Positions 9,584 to 18,887 of a DNA stretch of 31,070 nucleotides are shown one piece after another. Position numbers and translations under genes: made by a program. The notes below the pieces were generated by a model, which did not search any database, had not been told where the DNA came from, and saw only the letters and a list, made by a program, of their open reading frames with translations. Each line of letters opens with the position of its first letter. The stretch's first letter is position 1. Source of the DNA: Thalassiosira profunda (lineage: Eukaryota > Bacillariophyta > Thalassiosirophyceae > Thalassiosirales > Thalassiosiraceae); the NCBI GenBank assembly GCA_036939355.1, contig JALLAP010000298.1:1-31070 (forward strand), in the 5' to 3' direction.

Positions 9584-10342
9584 GGTTTCGATATCTGCAA
9601 TGAAAACGCGTCTGAAGGGTATCAGTTTCAGTTAGCATTGTTGCAGCTGCCCCCTCGCCGCAGTTGCAAACAAAACAAATGACGCGCCCTCTACCCCCTG
9701 CGGCGGCGCTGGGCGAAGATGCGACGCGGCAGCGGAGCCTCTCCGCGCCGGCGATGCCCGACCGATGCCGATGATCGGCCCAACCCACCGGGCGCCGAAT
9801 GAAGAGAGACGACGACCGTTGCAAAATGACGACGGTGGGATAGGCCGCGATGAGCAGAGAGCAATAATACTGCGCGGCGTCGGCGCCCCGCCGCCAACAC
9901 GACGGCCTTTGCAATTTTCTCACCTGCGGCTAAGCTGCGGGGGCGTGGGGCGGATCGGTTGATCCGGTGGGCAGGCTCGGGGTGTCGAGGCGGGAGGTGG
10001 CGGTTGCGCAGATTGTGAGAAGAAGGCAGGCGAGGAGGGAAGCGAGCGACGACTTATCGTAAGTAGAAAGTACGTATTGTACCTAAGAAGTAGTGCCGGC
10101 TTTTCAACTTTCAACTTCCTGTCGGTGAACAAGTCACCTCGCTCCATTCAAGCGATCGATGTCTCCTGGCACTCTCTAACTCTCTATTGTTACTTCTACT
10201 AGTTCAACGCTTTGGTTCGATGTGGAACTAGAGCCGCCGCACCTACCTACCGCCTCTGCCTCGGAAGGCGGAGCTGGCAAGGGATCGACACATGTACGAT
10301 ATTACATTTTACAACCGGACATCGAACCTATCCACATCTGTC
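9584..10342. other. 5' leader intron and intergenic region
   Basis: Holds the inferred leader intron (9595-9923) and first exon of the small gene at 9248-9583, then the 3' flank of the membrane protein gene at 10343-12226. TTGCAA-type motifs appear at ~9665, ~9820 and ~9911. A cluster gtaagtagaaagtacgta ... tacctaag at ~10060-10087 belongs to the recurrent TACGTA/TACCTA family. No RNA gene seen. Confidence 0.4.
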
Positions 10343-12226
10343 TCACTGCCCATCTCCATCGCCCACCGCAAACGACACCTCCTTCCGCTCGCCAAACTCC
10401 CCGTTCGACGTGGCGATCGTCTCCCCCTCCCTTGAAAGCACGAAGAATCCCTTCCCCTCCTCGCAGCACAGCCCGTCCTCACCCTCGTCAATCATACGGA
10501 ACGTGTACTCCCCGTCCGGCAGGCACGCCCGGCGGGTGTGCACCGCCTGCGGCAGCTCGTACGGCCCTCCCTCCAGCACCGCCTCGCCAGTGGCGTCGTC
10601 GACGACGGTCCACCTCGTCTCGGCGGGGCGGTCGTCCGTCTTGACCGCCAGGAAGAAATCGTCGGCGCACGCCTTATCCTCCTCTTCCCCAGCGTCGAAC
10701 GGGAGTGCGAACGTCATGCGCTCCTCGTGAAAGAAGAACGAGCTGACGCCCAGCGTGACGCCGTCGGCGGTGATGTAGTACCCCCCGTTTCCCTCGGACC
10801 CGAGCCCGTCCCCGCCCGAGTCGGTAATGCGAAAGTCGTACACGCCCGGCTGGACGCACTTCTTGTACTCGTGCGTGTCTTCGCCCTCACCGAGGTCCGG
10901 GAGGGACGACGCCGACGCCACCTCGACGACGCGGCCGTCGGGGTTGGTCCGTTCGAGGGTCCAGGCGTTGATGTCGCCGGTTTCCTGGGCGCGCACGACG
11001 ACCTGGACGTGGACGCAGGGCGGCGGGCCGGCGTCCGTGCCGTCGCCGTCGACCTGCCGGGCCGGATCGGTCTGGCGGGAGGGCGCCAGCACCGCGGCCG
11101 CGACGATGGTCCCGATCAAGACCAGAAGCGCGGCGGCGACGGCGCCCTGGCACCGCCGCGTTTTCAGGCGGTCCTTGCAGCCCCTCCCGCCCGAGCCCCG
11201 CTCCTCGTCCTCCTCGTCGTTTTCGCTCCGTCGCTTTCCGCAGTTCACGTCCAGCGCCGCGTTCGGATCCACCACGCGCCCCGCCCGCTCGCTCGGCGTC
11301 GCGGGGAAGAAGCTCCGCACCATCGCCGCCGCCCGCCTCGTCGGGGCGGCCCACACTCCGCCCCACCGCCCATCGTTCGCCGGGGCCAACCGCAGCGACG
11401 TGGGCGAGTTCTCGTCCCACGCGGCGCACCACCCGATGTGCTCCTTGATGGACCCGAGCGACGCGGACGAGTGCGGCGCCACGCCCCACTGGCCCTGGCG
11501 GTGGGCGAGGCGGCGGGAGCGCTGGTCCCGCCACGATTGGAAGCCGCCAAGGCCCAAGTCGTGGTCGTAGAGGTATTCTTCCGTGTTGGTGTGATCCTCG
11601 GTCGCCACCGACGCGGCGGGGGCGCCGTCCTCGGCGACGGAGAAGCTGCCCGAGGAAGAGAAGGTCGAGAGCACGTCGGGGTAGTCGCCAAACGACTCCT
11701 TGGCGACGTCCCCGTCAAAGTCGTCCGCGGCGCCGCGCTCCGTGCCCGGCCGCTGGTTGTCCTTGGGCGAGCGCCCGAGGGACAGCCGGCCGAGGGACAG
11801 CCGCCCCGACCGCCCGCCCAGCGACGAGGGCGGCACGAGGCTATTGCTGCTGCTCTCGCTGCCCGCGCCGGCGCGCCGGAGGCTCCGCCCGCTGCCCTCG
11901 CGGTCGTCGAGGTCGTCCCGCCCGTCGTCGAGGCTGCGCAGCTTCCGCTCGTGGTAGACGGCCCCGTCGCGGAGGCGCCGGTACTTGGTGAGCTCGAGGA
12001 TTTGGTGGGAGCCGTCCGGCAGCGTCGTGGCCTCGAAGGTCTTGCCGATCACGACGGCGAGGGATCCGTCGGAGCGGGACGTGGATTCACTGCGGCGGGA
12101 GGAGTGGGTGTCCCGGCTGCGGTGGCTGCGGGACCCGTCGCCGGAGTCGCCGCTGGGGACGCGGCGGGGGGAGGGGGGATCGTCCCGCCGCGCGCGGTCG
12201 GGAAAGCCGCCGTCGTTCGAGGCCAT
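10343..12226 (-). CDS. Single-pass membrane protein with two diatom-type extracellular repeats
   Basis: Single-exon frame of 627 residues; I chose ATG 12226 (MASNDGGFPDRARRDD). The longer frame starting ~72 codons upstream reads through leader-like sequence. Residues ~1-355 are Ser/Arg/Asp-rich and disordered, with a doubled GRLSLGR. One hydrophobic span lies at ~359-380 (AVAAALLVLIGTIVAAAVLA), with KTRRC before it, so the N-terminus is probably cytosolic. The C-terminal ~250 residues hold two related repeats of ~100 residues. Each has a Trp strand (INAWTLERTNPDG; ETRWTVVDDATGE), a CVQPGVYDFRITD or CLPDGEYTFRMID strand, and a GDGL loop followed by a Gly-Tyr or Gly-Phe strand. The second repeat has the usual DGLCCEEGKG; the first has DGLGSEGNGG and has lost the vicinal cysteines. 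Similar repeats are common in diatom surface proteins; their ligands are unknown. Confidence 0.82.
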   Translation of the reverse strand: MASNDGGFPDRARRDDPPSPRRVPSGDSGDGSRSHRSRDTHSSRRSESTSRSDGSLAVVIGKTFEATTLPDGSHQILELTKYRRLRDGAVYHERKLRSLDDGRDDLDDREGSGRSLRRAGAGSESSSNSLVPPSSLGGRSGRLSLGRLSLGRSPKDNQRPGTERGAADDFDGDVAKESFGDYPDVLSTFSSSGSFSVAEDGAPAASVATEDHTNTEEYLYDHDLGLGGFQSWRDQRSRRLAHRQGQWGVAPHSSASLGSIKEHIGWCAAWDENSPTSLRLAPANDGRWGGVWAAPTRRAAAMVRSFFPATPSERAGRVVDPNAALDVNCGKRRSENDEEDEERGSGGRGCKDRLKTRRCQGAVAAALLVLIGTIVAAAVLAPSRQTDPARQVDGDGTDAGPPPCVHVQVVVRAQETGDINAWTLERTNPDGRVVEVASASSLPDLGEGEDTHEYKKCVQPGVYDFRITDSGGDGLGSEGNGGYYITADGVTLGVSSFFFHEERMTFALPFDAGEEEDKACADDFFLAVKTDDRPAETRWTVVDDATGEAVLEGGPYELPQAVHTRRACLPDGEYTFRMIDEGEDGLCCEEGKGFFVLSREGETIATSNGEFGERKEVSFAVGDGDGQ

Positions 12227-12629
12227 GGTAATAGTGAAATTGCAATGGGGTTGGGTGTGCGACGGTGTGGTGATGTGGGCGCTTTGCCAAGACTTCTTTG
12301 CGCAGTGCGCAGGCGCGGGCAAAGAGCACGTCTTGTGAGCGAAAATCAGTTGGTCGCAAGTCGATTTCGAGCCTACGTAGGAACTCGAAGATTCAATAGA
12401 GCACAGAGAATTGCAACTGACTAAATTAGATGAATGAGGCAAAGTACGTACCTAGGTACTTACTTATGAGCATACACACACACTCACCCCCCCCCCACGG
12501 ACAGGACCCCGCCCACAACAACAACCTTTGTTGTGATCCAACGCCGCTGGAGCAGCCCGCCCCTCTCTAGAGCGCTGCCCAACCTTGCCAGCCCGCACCC
12601 CACCCCGGCCCGCCCACGTCGACCGCTGA
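12227..12629. promoter_or_regulatory. Divergent promoter region with palindromic cluster
   Basis: 403 bp between divergent starts of the membrane protein (-) and the sorting nexin (+). TTGCAA lies at 12240-12245, within 20 nt of the minus-strand ATG, and again at ~12412. The stretch 12443-12465 contains gtacctaggtac, a perfect 12-bp palindrome at 12448-12459. A CA-rich run and C8 tract follow at ~12473-12496. The assignment is positional. Confidence 0.45.
12443..12466. repeat. TACGTA/CCTAGG palindromic cluster
   Basis: Contains agtacgtac and the perfect palindrome gtacctaggtac (12448-12459), followed by ttactta. Same word family as the clusters near 8659, 10060, 14369 and 18598. Confidence 0.6.
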
Positions 12630-14231
12630 ATGGAATACTCCACGACGGGCAGCCCATTAAAAGCCAACAGCATGTCGATCGATCCAGAGAAAGAATTGTT
12701 TGATTCCCCAGCGCCTCCGCCGGCGTCGTCCCCGCCTGCTCCAACGAGCGTGAGCGACGACGATCACGATTACGACGCCGAGGACGCGCGGGAGCGGGAG
12801 ATCGAAGGGGGAAGCGCCGGCGGGGCGACGCTGCACTTGTCGGTGAGAGCGAAATTTGCAATTATTATTATGTGCACATCTTGTGCACAAACATCGATGC
12901 TCGCATCAACTCACGTGAATCGCGACATTTGACGGTGCGTATCGTAGGTGACCGACCCGCAGCAAATAGGCGAGGGGCGCAACGCCCACACCTTTTATCG
13001 AGTGGACGTTCGTCAGGGCCAATACTCGGCCGATCCCATCGCCTCCGTCCGCCGCCGCTACTCCGACTTCCAGTGGCTGTTCCAACGCTTGCATGCGGAG
13101 AAGCCCGGGGCGATCGTGCCCATCATCCCGCACACCCAGGCCATGCAGATTACCAAGCGGATGAGCGAGGAGTTGGTCGAGGAGCGGCGGGTGCACTGCG
13201 AGGGATTTTTGCGGAGGGTCCAGGTCCACCCCGAGCTGGAGGGGGCGCCGAGCCTTGCGGCGTTTTTCAGCCCGGACGCCGAGGTGTTCGAGGCGGCCAA
13301 GAAGGCCAACCCCGGCAACGGCAACGACGAAACTCTGAACGTGGACGCGACGCCCACAGAAAAGGCGAAAGAGAAGGCGAAGCACTTTTTTGTCAAGGTG
13401 GGCATCAAGGCTAATGTCGCTCGGGGAGTAGGGGAGCTTGAGGATACGCGGGATGGGGCGCAGATGGAAGAGGTCGAGAACTATCTCAACACCCTGGACA
13501 CGCACGTGAAGTCGCTGGCCAAGGCGACGCAGTACCTCGTGGGCGCGTCGAAGGAAACGTCGACGACGATGCACGAGCTGGGCCAGTCGCTGTTCGGACT
13601 GCACCAGACGTTCGATCCCGAAACGGGCGGGGAAGCGAAAAAGACCAACCTGCCCTCGATCAAAGTCATCTCGAACGTGTTCGCGTCCCTCTCGGCGATC
13701 AACAAGGTGAAGTACGACGAGGATCACTCCAAGGTGGGAAATCCCATGAGCGAGATCGAGTGGTCGATCAAGGCGGCGCGGCTGGCGTTGAAGCGGAGGA
13801 AGAATTGCCAGCTGACCTACAATACGTACCTGCAGCAGATCAAAAATCGCGAGACGGGGCTGGAGAAGCTCAACCGGGAGGCGGCAGTGAACCCCACGCC
13901 GGGAGCGATGGACGCCAAGATCATCAACGCGCAGAAGTTGCTGGAGACGGCGAAGCAATCCGCGAACAAGGCGCTGGGGGAATTGAACGAGGTCACGGCG
14001 CGGGTGTTTCGGGAGATGGATCGTTTCAAGCGCGCGGTCGACGAGGAGTTGCGCAAGCTGTACGTGAGCCACGCGCGGGTGCAGGTGGATTACATGCAGC
14101 AGTTGGACTCGGAGTGGCGGAAGCTGCTTCCGAACAATGGGGGAAGCGTGGCCGGCGGGGCGGGCTCGTCGAGCGCGCGGTCGAGCTTCACGTCGAAGGG
14201 GTCGAAGGAGGCCGAGATGTTGATGATTTGA
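12630..14231 (+). CDS. Sorting nexin (PX plus BAR domain), SNX1/2/Vps5-like
   Basis: Exons 12630-12842 and 12948-14231, with a 105-nt intron in phase 0, give 498 residues. The first ~70 are acidic and disordered. ATG 12630 is used here; ATG 12672 (MSIDPEKELFD) is in the same frame and equally plausible. The PX domain spans ~70-190: YRVDVRQGQY, then VRRRYSDFQWLFQRL, the phosphoinositide-binding RR-x-S-D-F core. It continues with AIVPIIPHTQ, the Pro-rich loop, and EERRVHCEGFLRRVQVHP. The remaining ~300 residues are highly helical and charged (LNTLDTHVKSLAKATQYLVG ... RFKRAVDEELRKLYVSHARV), as expected for a BAR domain that dimerises on curved membranes. Such proteins bind PI3P on endosomes and form the membrane-coat side of retromer. 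I cannot separate SNX1/2 from the SNX4/7/30 subgroup by eye. Confidence 0.92.
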
Positions 14232-14366
14232 TGCTCTCGGAGTGGACATTGTACGGGATGGTTCTGAATAGAGCACTAAAAGTGAGACGTTTGTGTGCAT
14301 GATACAATGGGAGAGAGGGAGAGGAGGGAGGAGCGTGTCTCTTTTGTTTTTGTCACCTGAATCCTA

Positions 14367-14406
14367 CTTAGGTACGTACACTTATGTAGGTACCTACGTA
14401 CGTAGA
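14367..14406. repeat. Dense TACGTA/TAGGTACCTA palindromic cluster
   Basis: The longest cluster of its kind in the window. It includes gtaggtacctac (14386-14397), overlapping ctacgtacgtag (14394-14405); both are perfect 12-bp palindromes, preceded by taggtacgtaca. It sits ~250 bp upstream of the RXL-repeat gene start and ~140 bp after the sorting nexin stop. Could form a cruciform or bind dimeric factors; not known. Confidence 0.65.
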
Positions 14407-14653
14407 TTTACTGTTACCTGTCGCACGAAACTGTGCCAGACAAACAAGAAACGGGCCTCGCCAAACCATGCAACCAACGAGGCGATGCGCGGCGGCAAAA
14501 GCACCCCCTCCACGCAAAAGCTCTTGCCATCACACTTTGCTGCAAAGGCAAAGGGCCATTGACCCGATCATTCATCGTCGAGCGCGTCCATTGTTTGAGC
14601 GGCTTCGACAGCAACGACGACGACGACAACAACTCGGAATCAGTATTGCAAAA

Positions 14654-16393
14654 ATGGTATCGCGACCACTCGCCATCTCGCTCCTCGTGGCCGCCGGCCA
14701 CTCCGCCGCGGCCTCGTCGTCCGGCCAGGGCCTGCGCGCCGCGGCATCGGTGGACTCCACTTGGGACTCCAGCTCCAGCAGCCGGGACGTGCCCGACATT
14801 AGCGACTGGCGGAGGACCCGCCAGCTCCACTCGGGCAGCAGCCGGGACGCGCCCGACATCCGCGACGCGCGGCGAGGCCTGTTCCACACCGAGGAGTCGT
14901 GGCGGGCGCTGCGCAAAGACCTCGAGGCCGACCCTGAGGCCGTTTTCCGCTCGGCCCCTGCAGAATTTGTTGGGAGCAGGGCCAAGCCGCAGTTCAGCAA
15001 GGATTGCTGGAACAAAATCATGGCCACCATCAATGAAAGCGAGCAGATGAAGACGGAGGAGTACACAGCCTTCTCGAACCTCATGTCCAACCGCTACCTC
15101 GAAGAAGAAATGGGTGTGAAGGAATACAGCGACATGCCCATTGAAAACAAGTTCAGCTACACCACGCTGACGTGCCAGTGCCACATGCGGGGGAACGCCC
15201 ACCCGGGCTGCTGCCAGGGACCCCGGGCGAAAATTGACCTGGCCGGAATCAGACAGGGGGCCAAGGCGGTCATGCAGAACGTCTTTCTCAGCACCTACAT
15301 CAAGGACATTTGCGACACGACCGTGAAGGCGCTCGGCGACAACGTGAGCCCGCCCACGGGCGAGCTGCCCGTGTGGAAGCCGACGGCGGCCCCCACTGTG
15401 AGCGCGGCGCCGACGGTCAGTCCCGCGCCCACCGCGGCCCCGATCGGTAAGTTTTGTTATCTGCATGCCGTGTGGGAGGCTGTCGCTCTCGNGTCCCGCG
15501 CCCACCGCGGCCCCGATCGGTAAGTTTTGTTATCTGCATGCCGTGTGGGAGGCTGTCGCTCTCGGGTAGACGTCGTGTTTCTGCCTTCTTCGCTTTCTAA
15601 CCGGCCTGCGACCGCGCCTCAAAACATAGTCGCCACACCGCCTCCTGTCCCTGCTGCCATTGTGCCCCCCGGCCTGGGCAACGGTGGAGGAGGCGACACT
15701 ACCGAAGAAGGACTCAGCGCCCTCGCCATCGGCACCATCGCATTTGCCAGCCTCTTCGTCGTGACCATGACGGCCTACATGCTCTTCGGCGGGGAGAAGC
15801 CTCTCGGCGTTGAGGACGACGACCTCGACGAGATGAGCCAACAGGACCACGCCAAGGAGCTGCGGGCCGTCACGGACGGCGAGCTCGATGGGAACGCCCC
15901 GCCGCGGCAGGACTCTCCGGACGCCACCAACTCCATGACCATGTCGGACGTGAGCAGCATCCCCTCCATGAGCACGGGCAAGGCGGCGACCAAGAGCAAT
16001 TACTACGCGGAGAACAGTCTGCTGCCGCGTCCGGACGAGGAGAGCATGCTCAGTTCGAGCGACGGGCCGAGCTTCTTCTCGGACGAGAGCGGGATAGAAA
16101 TTCAGAGTAAGTGAACGTGTGCAATCTGCTGTTTGCATTTCGTCTAGCGAACGTCGAACTAACGTGCCTCTTCTTTGCTCCTTTTTTGACTCGTCTCAGA
16201 TATGCTGAACGAGACTGCCGGCAGCGGCAGCTCCTCGTCGGCACTCGACGCGGCCATCGAGAGCGGGAACTGGGAGGCCGTGGCCGCGAGCGCCGCGGCG
16301 ATCGTCAAGCAGAACGAGTCGGCGAACGCGGGCCCGGGCGTCGCGTCGATTGTTCGACAGCTCGAGGCCGGAGACGAACCAATGGAGGTGTAG
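14654..16393 (+). CDS. Secreted single-pass protein with PDI/RXL repeats and six-Cys domain (copy 1)
   Basis: Exons 14654-15446, 15630-16106 and 16200-16393 join in phase to ~487 residues. MVSRPLAISLLVAAGHSAAA is a signal peptide. Two repeats follow: SRDVPDISDWRRTRQL and SRDAPDIRDARRGL, each ending in R-x-L. A domain with six cysteines comes next: DCW, then TCQC, then GCCQG, then DIC. It is followed by Thr/Pro/Ala repeats (APTVSAAPTVSPAPTAAP), a membrane span at ~294-316 (LAIGTIAFASLFVVTMTAYML) and an acidic Ser-rich cytosolic tail. R-x-L is the known processing motif of diatom silaffins and related wall proteins, so a cell-wall or silica-vesicle role is plausible but unproven. TTGCAA ends 3 nt before the ATG. 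Intron 1 contains an assembly duplication (72 bp + N), so its true length is ~110 nt. A paralogue lies at 18888-20170. Confidence 0.85.
15420..15564. other. Probable assembly artefact: exact 72-bp repeat around one N
   Basis: 15420-15491 and 15493-15564 are identical and separated by a single N at 15492. The unit spans the exon 1 donor of the RXL gene, so the donor appears twice. Most likely two contig ends were abutted without merging their overlap. The real sequence probably has one copy. Confidence 0.9.
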
Positions 16394-16858
16394 AGGGAAA
16401 GTGACCCAAGGCATGGTGTCTGATGTACTATGTGGGAAACGAAACGAAGATGGCCTGAACTATGCTGGGGGATGACGCGCCACTATCAAAGAGAATGCTG
16501 ATGCTTCATCTGTGGAAGAGGGGCATCGCATACGTCACCCGTCGCGGCGAGCACTCCTCCTGTTTCTAGGTATCTTTGTGGGGTGAATTCAGATCGATTC
16601 ATACAGAGGTGTTTGGCTAGAGAGAACAGAGAACTTCCTGTAAAAACACGTTTACTTGTCTTTCACTGACAACGTCGTACCCACCCCAGTAAGCTTCAGA
16701 CAGCCGCTTTAGAGGTCGCACATCTCCCGGCACATCTCCCGGCAGCCTATTACCTTTCCTAGAAAGGTTCGTCCGACGCCTCCCGAGTTTCCTCGCACTC
16801 GCCCCCGACTAAAGCACAAACCGCAGCCTCTCCAACTCCAAGCAATCCTTCTTTCTCT
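16394..16858. other. Intergenic region between convergent genes
   Basis: 465 bp between the stops of the RXL gene (+) and the second LRR gene (-). A short direct repeat (cacatctcccggca, ~16719-16744) is the only structure I noticed. No coding frame with protein-like composition and no RNA gene. Confidence 0.45.
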
Positions 16859-18319
16859 TCAGAACACAAAGGGGACCACGCAATCTCTCAGAACCTGATA
16901 CACGTTGCCCAGGGCGATACGCTTGCTTTTCGTGGCCTGAAGCAGACTCAAAGCTCTGGGCAATAGCTCCACCTCAGGGCCATAAAGATGCTCCATTTTC
17001 AAGCTCTGCTTGCGATGCCCACCCAGTGTCTGCAGTAGCTTGTGTTTGATGATCTCATCCGTAGAACAGCCCGAAGCAACCATGTTCTTCACCTCTTCGT
17101 GAACAGGAGTCATCAAGCCGAAAACCTCAACAGAACAAGTATGGTTGCAGCCCCGGATGGAGTTCAGACTGTCCGGGTCATACACCGCCTTTAGAACGGC
17201 ATCCCTCCCCATTTCTTTTGTAACATCGTCATCGACCGAGAATCGCTCGAAGGAATTAGGGTCGAAAAAGTTATCTTCGATGCTCAATTCCAATGATTTG
17301 AGGTTGGTGTTGGTGGACAGTGCTGCATATTGGTGGTATCTTAAGATGAGGGCAGGCTATTGTGACAGTATCGAGCACAAGAAAAAGTAGATCTCACCGT
17401 TTGCAAACTTGATAGCGTCTGAAGGGCCGAACGAGTTGCAGCCAACCATCATGCTCTCGACTCCTGGGTTTTCAGCCAGCACTGAGGCAATGCGATGTCC
17501 CTCCGAGGGACATGTCAGCCAGCAGAAACTCAGCTTCCTCACGTCCTTCACCCCATCCATGATGATCGATAGAACTTCTGGATCCTCGTTTCTGAGGGAA
17601 CTGCCCAGGGAGAAATCTCTGATCGGAGTGCGCCCGATCACATCAAAGAATCTTTTCACGACACTGATATCCTTCATCTCTTCACCCTCACGGCACATGT
17701 ACCTCAGGCTGTCCAAATACCGATTTCCGTCAAGGTGATCGGCCAGATATTTCAGACCCTGCTTGCCGAGGATGCACCGCTCAAAGGCGAGGTGCCAACC
17801 CCGCTTCAGCAGCGGCCCGATGCCGGCCAGGAATTTCTGCGACATCTTCACATTGTTGACGCTCACTCCCCTCAACGGCTCTCCTGGCCAGAGCTGCAAC
17901 GCATCGCAGAATTTCCTCCAAGTTGGGCACTTCTCGAAGTCGTCCCCGTGAATAAATGCGTCGTCATCCCACGTACCCAGCCTCATGTGAAACCACGGAA
18001 GCCCCTCGAGTCCATACATCGTGCACCGGTCATACATTGGCCCGCTGTAGGTATCTTTGCATATATTTTGAAACTCCCGCAAGACCATGTAATTCCCCTC
18101 CGCATACGCCGTCAACAGCTCCAACATCCGCGTGTAATTGCTCAAATGCACTTGGTAATCCGCATCTTTGGAGCAGCCAATCGACCCCTCAGAGAAACGA
18201 GAATAGCCCGGCACGCTGTCATCGTCGTCGTCGTCGTCGTTGCGGCCGACATTGCGGTCCTCTCCCAACGTCAGCGATGACAATCCCGCAATGACGCCGG
18301 CGGCGTCACTTTCACTCAT
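16859..18319 (-). CDS. LRR-family protein (diatom type), second copy of shared C-terminal module
   Basis: Exons 18319-17398 and 17322-16859, with a 75-nt intron in phase 1, give 461 residues. I chose MSESDAAGVIAGL (18319); a longer frame from 18412 adds residues without obvious function. The N-terminus has a seven-Asp run (~34-40). Residues ~60-150 hold a helical region with FHMRLGTWDDDAFIHGDD. Degenerate leucine-rich repeats follow (SLRYMCREGE, IRDFSLGSSLRN, VRKLSFCWLT, VESMMVGCNSFG, LKSLELSIEDNFF), then DSLNSIRGCNHTCSVEVFG (~residue 359). The end is an amphipathic region closing with NVYQVLRDCVVPFVF. This last module corresponds to the one in the LRR gene at 2428-4755. The LRRs here are weaker than in that gene. 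Function unknown; likely protein-protein binding. Confidence 0.85.
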
Positions 18320-18887
18320 ATTGCCACGGCCTTCAAACAGCAAATCACAATGTGCAATATTATGAGGGGGCGCGTGGCGGCGGATTTGGCTGCAATGTCC
18401 GCGAGTGGCCACGCTCCAACGCGCAGTGCTCTTTGGGGCGGAGCTACAATTTCACGGCGCGGGAGACGGGAGGGCCAGGGCGTAGTCCGCGCTGGAAGCT
18501 TTGCAATGGCAAGGCGCTGCGGCTGCTCGTAATAGGAGGCACGGGGAAGATCCGCCGGGCGCGCGGGAGGAAGCGGGCTGGGGGGGAAGAAAGAATCGTA
18601 AGTAGATACTACGTAGATACGTACTCCTCCCTTCCCTTACGTTACATAGGCAGAACACTCTCATCTGAGGCAGAGGATAGCAAAGAATGATCTGGCGGGC
18701 ACCCATTCCGGGAAAGCAAGGCGCAGAACATCAAACACCTTCACTATTGTTTCTTCTTCATCACTGTTCGTCTTCCGCTAGCTTCCTATCACATCCACAC
18801 TACGATACACTTATTCTCTTGCACTCATACACCCAGTCTTTTTCCCGTCCGGCACCGAGGTTATCGCCCGGTGCGTCGATTGCTTTC
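18320..18887. other. Intergenic region with TACGTA cluster
   Basis: 568 bp upstream of the second LRR gene and downstream of the RXL copy 2 stop. It contains TTGCAA at ~18504 and the cluster cgtaagtagatactacgtagatacgta at 18597-18622, with ctacgtag (18609-18616) a perfect 8-bp palindrome. No convincing gene. Confidence 0.45.
18597..18624. repeat. TACGTA-type palindromic cluster
   Basis: Consecutive words cgtaagta, ctacgtag and tacgta. Member of the recurrent intergenic family (8659, 10060, 12443, 14367). Confidence 0.55.

Noticed and set aside
10538..12424. 628-codon plus-strand open frame opposite the membrane protein gene
   Set aside because: Its composition is Arg/Gly/Val/Ala filler typical of the antisense of GC-rich codons. 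The minus strand has a membrane span and recognisable repeats.
12906..14300. 464-codon minus-strand frame opposite the sorting nexin
   Set aside because: Low-complexity Leu/Arg/His sequence; the plus strand has clear PX and BAR features.
15420..15564. Real tandem duplication creating an alternative splice donor
   Set aside because: The same 72-bp size and single N occur at 21403-21547 with unrelated sequence, which points to the assembler.
18176..18260. Trinucleotide run (cgtcgtcgt) as a microsatellite locus
   Set aside because: It encodes the seven-Asp run of the LRR protein; short and ordinary for acidic N-termini.
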